64,000 nt of DNA from Polaribacter sp. (GTDB lineage Bacteria; Bacteroidota; Bacteroidia; Flavobacteriales; Flavobacteriaceae). Of this stretch, positions 60,867 to 64,000 are shown piece by piece. The stretch is from assembly GCA_029238315.1 (NCBI GenBank), contig JAQWGI010000036.1, positions 1 through 64,000 on the forward strand. The letters run 5' to 3'. The position numbers and the translations under genes are program-made. Each line of letters begins with the position of its first letter. Position 1 is the first letter of the stretch. The notes below the pieces were generated by a model, which saw only the letters and a program-made list of their open reading frames with translations, did no database searches and was not told where the DNA came from.

Positions 60867-62344
60867 TCTGTGTTTGGTAATTTTTGTTGCATAAAAATCC
60901 CTGAATTCATGGCTTTTTGCTCATGAATGGAATTGTATAAAAATGTAAAACGATTAGGATTGCAAATTCCTGGTGGATTTGGTGGTGTTTTTTGAATTAA
61001 ATTTAAAACTCTATTTAGTACTGGATCAGAACTTTCTCCAATAATACCTATGTTTAATATATCGTTTTCACTACAAGTGGTAATTTTAGGTGTAAAACCA
61101 TTTGCAAAAGTCTCGTCATTACTATTTTGTAATTCTGCTACAATAGGTTCTAAAGCAACAGTATGGTTTGTGCTGCTTCCTACTTTATTATAGTCTAACG
61201 AGTTATATAATTTCATAGAAGCTGTGTTTTCTCCTTTTGTGGTAACACTATTAATTACATAAACATTTATATGATTGTTTAATCCGTTAATTAAGAGTTC
61301 TGCCGCAGGTAAATTTCCATTTAAAATGATGTATAATTCAGTTAATTTTAAACTGTTTATTTTAGTTGAGTTGTAAATTTTATCAGTAAATCTAACCACT
61401 AATGAGTCAGGTTGATTTGTCATAAACCAACTTTGAGCTTTATTATTAAAACGTTTTTTTGCAAAGATTTCGTTGGTGAATTGCCCTGTAATCATACTGG
61501 CAAGCTCATTAACACTTTTAAGCGAACTTCTACCGCCAATATTATAACGTAAGTCTAAAATTAATTGCTTGACACCATCATTTTTAAATTGTAAAAAACG
61601 AGCATTCAGTGCTTGTATATAGTTTGAGGAAAATTGATGGTTGAATACAATATATCCAGTTTTGTTTGAACCATCGGTAATGGTTTTGTGCATAAAAATA
61701 GGTGTGTGCAAATATTCTTTTTTTGATAGCGTTATTTTTTTAGGAATTTTTATTGCATTTTCTATAATAGAATCAGCCTTAACGGTATTGCCATCAAAAG
61801 ACGCCATGTGTAGCTCAAATGTATTTGAAGCGTTATTTAATAAAGTGTTAAAATTATTTCTAGTTAATTGAATGTTATCTACAGCATAAAAGAAATCGCC
61901 TCTTTGTATAGGTTGTTTTGAAGCATCAGTGTTCGGTAAAATATATTGAACATATCCTATAACATTGCTAGAGCTTCCAGGTTCTGCTATGATTCCATAT
62001 TCAACTCCATGTGTAGACGATATTCTTGAATCAACCTCTGCCGAACTGTTATAATCTTCAATAAATAGAGATTTTTGATCAAGTGCAGGAGTGTTATATA
62101 AAAGACTTAAGAACAGTTTTTTAGGTGTTTCAAAACTTCTTAAATATTGATTTAGTTCAGGTTGATTTCTAAATTTTGTATTGGCCAGATCATCAACTTG
62201 GTCTTGGTGTAAATAATAAGCATTCATGGCTTTCCAAACAAAATCATTTATTTCTAAATCTGCAGGAATTTTATTCTCTTTCGTACAATTTATAAAGTTA
62301 AAAAGAGTAAAAAGGACTAAGATAAGTTTGAAAGTGTTTTTCAT
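60863..62344 (-). CDS. S41-family peptidase homologue, probably inactive
   Basis: A 493-residue predicted lipoprotein (lipobox NFINC, Cys about 18), with a PDZ-like segment (about 115-175) and the S41/tail-specific protease core (about 215-440) marked by QLILDLRYNIGGRSSL. The motif that holds the catalytic Ser in this family (SASASE in E. coli Tsp) reads NLPAAE here, with Pro346 at the Ser position. The Lys of the dyad (GK) is replaced by TKGENT. I therefore predict loss of peptidase activity. I use ATG 62344 rather than the upstream ATG 62380, because the lipoprotein signal starts there. Confidence 0.85.
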   Translation of the reverse strand: MKNTFKLILVLFTLFNFINCTKENKIPADLEINDFVWKAMNAYYLHQDQVDDLANTKFRNQPELNQYLRSFETPKKLFLSLLYNTPALDQKSLFIEDYNSSAEVDSRISSTHGVEYGIIAEPGSSSNVIGYVQYILPNTDASKQPIQRGDFFYAVDNIQLTRNNFNTLLNNASNTFELHMASFDGNTVKADSIIENAIKIPKKITLSKKEYLHTPIFMHKTITDGSNKTGYIVFNHQFSSNYIQALNARFLQFKNDGVKQLILDLRYNIGGRSSLKSVNELASMITGQFTNEIFAKKRFNNKAQSWFMTNQPDSLVVRFTDKIYNSTKINSLKLTELYIILNGNLPAAELLINGLNNHINVYVINSVTTKGENTASMKLYNSLDYNKVGSSTNHTVALEPIVAELQNSNDETFANGFTPKITTCSENDILNIGIIGESSDPVLNRVLNLIQKTPPNPPGICNPNRFTFLYNSIHEQKAMNSGIFMQQKLPNTD

Positions 62345-62499
62345 AAATATAAAGTATGCGCAAAGCGTTTGTTTATGCAACGTAATTTAGATAAATATAG
62401 TACATTTAAAAAAAAAATGTAACAAAATTAATTATGCATCGTCATAAAGTAGAAGAAACATATTAAGCTGTTTTTTTGAAAAGCAATTATATCGAACCA

Positions 62500-63009
62500 A
62501 TGAATCAATCTGATTTTTTAAATACTATTTTACCTTTTAAAGATAAGGTGTTTCGTTTGGCAAAACGACTTTTAGTTTCTTCTGAAGAAGCTGAAGATGC
62601 AACACAAGAATTGTTTTTTAAACTTTGGAAAAATAAAGAAAAAATAGCTGAATATAAAAATGTTGAAGCTTTTGCAATGACGATGACTAAAAATTATTGT
62701 TTTGATCGCTTAAAATCTAAGCAAGCATCTAACTTAACATTGGTTCATAGTAATTATAAAGAAAAAGATACTTCTTTAGATAAAAAAATGGAGTATCGAG
62801 ATAGTGTTAATAAAGTACATAAGCTTATAGAAGAATTGCCAGAAAAACAAAAGTTAGTTATTCAGTTAAGAGATATTGAAGAGTATGATTTCGAAGAGAT
62901 CGGTAAGATGTTAGACTTAAAACCAACCGCAGTTAGAGTGGCATTATCTAGAGCTAGAAAAACAATAAGAGAAAAACTAATAAAACAGCACAATTATGGA
63001 GTTATCTAA
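62500..63009 (+). CDS. ECF-type RNA polymerase sigma factor
   Basis: A 169-residue extracytoplasmic-function sigma factor. Region 2 reads VFRLAKRLLVSSEEAEDATQ (about 15-34) then ELFFKLWKNKEKIAEYKNVE. Region 4 has LPEKQKLVIQLRDIEEYDFE (about 116-135) and the HTH IGKMLDLKPTAVRVALSRAR. It would direct RNA polymerase to a small regulon, probably held by the membrane protein encoded next. The start is ATG 62500; the TTG at 62476 is possible but adds an unconserved tail. It overlaps the next gene by 14 bp. Confidence 0.93.
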   Translation: MNQSDFLNTILPFKDKVFRLAKRLLVSSEEAEDATQELFFKLWKNKEKIAEYKNVEAFAMTMTKNYCFDRLKSKQASNLTLVHSNYKEKDTSLDKKMEYRDSVNKVHKLIEELPEKQKLVIQLRDIEEYDFEEIGKMLDLKPTAVRVALSRARKTIREKLIKQHNYGVI

Positions 63010-63415
63010 GATTGAAAACTTGCTAGATAAATATTTAGAAGCTACCACTACTTTGCAAGAAGAAGCGGTTTTAAAAAACTATTTTTTATCAGACAATGTT
63101 GCCCCGCATTTAGAAGTATACAAATCAATGTTCTTGTGTTTCGCAAAAAGTAAATTAGAAATACTGGAGAAGCCAATTCAATTTAAAAAAGAAAAAAAGA
63201 ATTGGAAATGGCTGTCTGTTGCTGCATCAGTAGTGCTATTGTTTAGTGTTTATACGGGGAATAATTATGTTCAAGAGCAAAAAGCAAAAGCTCAATACAT
63301 CGAAGTAATAAACACCTTAAAACTTTTGTCTACGAACTTAAATAAAAGTAATGAAGCTATGGAAAGTTTGTATGTGTATGAAGACACTCTGAAAAAAATA
63401 TTTAAAACCAAGTAA
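62996..63415 (+). CDS. Putative anti-sigma factor, single-pass membrane protein
   Basis: A 139-residue protein with a cytoplasmic N-terminal helical part (about 1-70), one membrane helix (about 72-88, WLSVAASVVLLFSVYTG) and a C-terminal periplasmic helix. The size, topology, 14-bp overlap with an ECF sigma gene and N-terminal helices (LSKIENLLDKYLEATTTLQE) fit an anti-sigma factor. No zinc-binding anti-sigma motif is present. The role is inferred from context. Confidence 0.75.
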   Translation: MELSKIENLLDKYLEATTTLQEEAVLKNYFLSDNVAPHLEVYKSMFLCFAKSKLEILEKPIQFKKEKKNWKWLSVAASVVLLFSVYTGNNYVQEQKAKAQYIEVINTLKLLSTNLNKSNEAMESLYVYEDTLKKIFKTK

Positions 63416-63449
63416 AATAATAAAGTAAACCAAGTAAAGCCAAGAAATT

Positions 63450-63968
63450 ATGAAAAAAGTATTCGTGTTAATCGCCTTAATAATATTACCAGCAATTAGT
63501 TATGGACAAAACATGTTTGATAAATTAGAAAACATGGATGAAGTATCTTCTTTTATTGTAAATAAAGATGCATTTCAATTATTGCAAAAATTCGGAGGAG
63601 ATATTACAGGAGATAATGATGCTGTAGAAGTATTTAGATTGATCCAAAATTTAAAAGAATTGAAAGTTTTTAGAACTACAGATAGAGGTGTTGCAAAAAA
63701 AATGGAAACCATGGTAGACGCTGCTATCACGAAATCTAATTTAACAGAACTAATGCGTGTCAAAGACAAAGATGCAAGAGTTAAAATTTATGTAAAAACA
63801 GAAGGCAATAAAAATTTTGTAAATGAAGTTTTAATGTTTGTAGATGACACTAGTAATACTATAGAAGGAAAGGCAGAATCTGTAATTGTTTCTTTAACGG
63901 GTAAAATTGATATTAATAAACTTTCTAAGATAGCAAATCAATTTGTCAATGAAGGACAGAAATCTTAG
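63450..63968 (+). CDS. DUF4252 domain protein, exported
   Basis: A 172-residue secreted protein with a signal peptide (about 1-19, ending SYGQ), followed by FDKLENMDEVSSFIVNKDAF (about 23-42) and IQNLKELKVFRTTDRGVAKK, the hallmark of the DUF4252 family in flavobacteria. The function is unknown. Such genes sit behind an ECF sigma/anti-sigma pair in relatives, suggesting it is a target or sensor partner. It starts 34 bp after the putative anti-sigma gene; the window ends 32 bp after its stop, so further genes of the cluster may lie beyond. Confidence 0.88.
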   Translation: MKKVFVLIALIILPAISYGQNMFDKLENMDEVSSFIVNKDAFQLLQKFGGDITGDNDAVEVFRLIQNLKELKVFRTTDRGVAKKMETMVDAAITKSNLTELMRVKDKDARVKIYVKTEGNKNFVNEVLMFVDDTSNTIEGKAESVIVSLTGKIDINKLSKIANQFVNEGQKS

Positions 63969-64000
63969 CTTTTGTTAGTATAAGTAATACTATTAAATAT

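Noticed and set aside
1..64000. CRISPR arrays, prophage, IS transposases, restriction or defence genes
   Set aside because: No regularly spaced direct repeats, no transposase or phage motifs and no cas-like proteins were found; the repeats present are inverted and dispersed.

Overview
The window is about 64 kb of an AT-rich chromosome from a Bacteroidota bacterium, almost certainly a marine Flavobacteriaceae member of the Polaribacter/Tenacibaculum type. This is inferred from gene content and order: an LpxC-FabZ fusion, two LpxD paralogues flanking efp, a PorX-type PglZ response regulator, a transketolase encoded as separate halves, CarboxypepD_reg, DUF6495, DUF6503 and DUF4252 proteins, and promoters of the Bacteroidota type (TTG, about 19 bp, TAnnTTTG). 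No phage, plasmid, IS transposase, CRISPR array or rRNA operon is visible. Most of the window is ordinary core chromosome.

Layout. 1-8 kb: ribosomal proteins rpsF-rpsR-rplI, a DUF6495 protein, a sirtuin, a TrmH methyltransferase, a DUF1801 protein and a large propeller-amidohydrolase. 8-11.3 kb (minus): ald, tsaE, porX. 11.3-19.3 kb (plus): HD hydrolase, lpxD, lpxC-fabZ, lpxA, efp, second lpxD, sucD, fabG; this is the lipid A/fatty acid block. 19.3-24 kb: VWA membrane protein, CPXCG protein, prohibitin-like protein, an unlisted 41-residue ORF, a CarboxypepD_reg protein, and tRNA-Leu and tRNA-Lys. 24-31.6 kb: shikimate kinase, phosphoribosyltransferase, S4 protein, FKBP lipoprotein, barrel protein, half transketolase, maf, UbiA-family ether-lipid prenyltransferase, smpB, DUF6503 lipoprotein, histidine phosphatase. 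31.6-37.8 kb: clpB, ytxJ, fahA and glyA, the last two divergent from overlapping promoters.

38-46.3 kb is the most unusual part. A frameshifted outer-membrane protein gene faces a plus-strand set of eight genes: K+ channel, TetR regulator, outer-membrane barrel, LolD-like ATPase, two FtsX-type permeases, LolA-like periplasmic carrier and outer-membrane phospholipase A. A 14-bp perfect inverted repeat overlaps the promoter of the first gene. I read this as a candidate TetR-controlled envelope-lipid transport and remodelling system; its function is inferred.

46.3-64 kb: rmuC, a PlsC-like acyltransferase, a lipoprotein, gcvT, a secreted aminopeptidase P, a VF530 protein, topB, glutaminase, lysA, pepT, a BNR-repeat lipoprotein, a patatin, an S41-family protein whose catalytic residues appear lost, and an ECF sigma factor, candidate anti-sigma and DUF4252 set. 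Palindromic, MITE-like repeats are scattered through intergenic DNA, and several similar pieces lie in frame inside topB, where they encode linker peptides.
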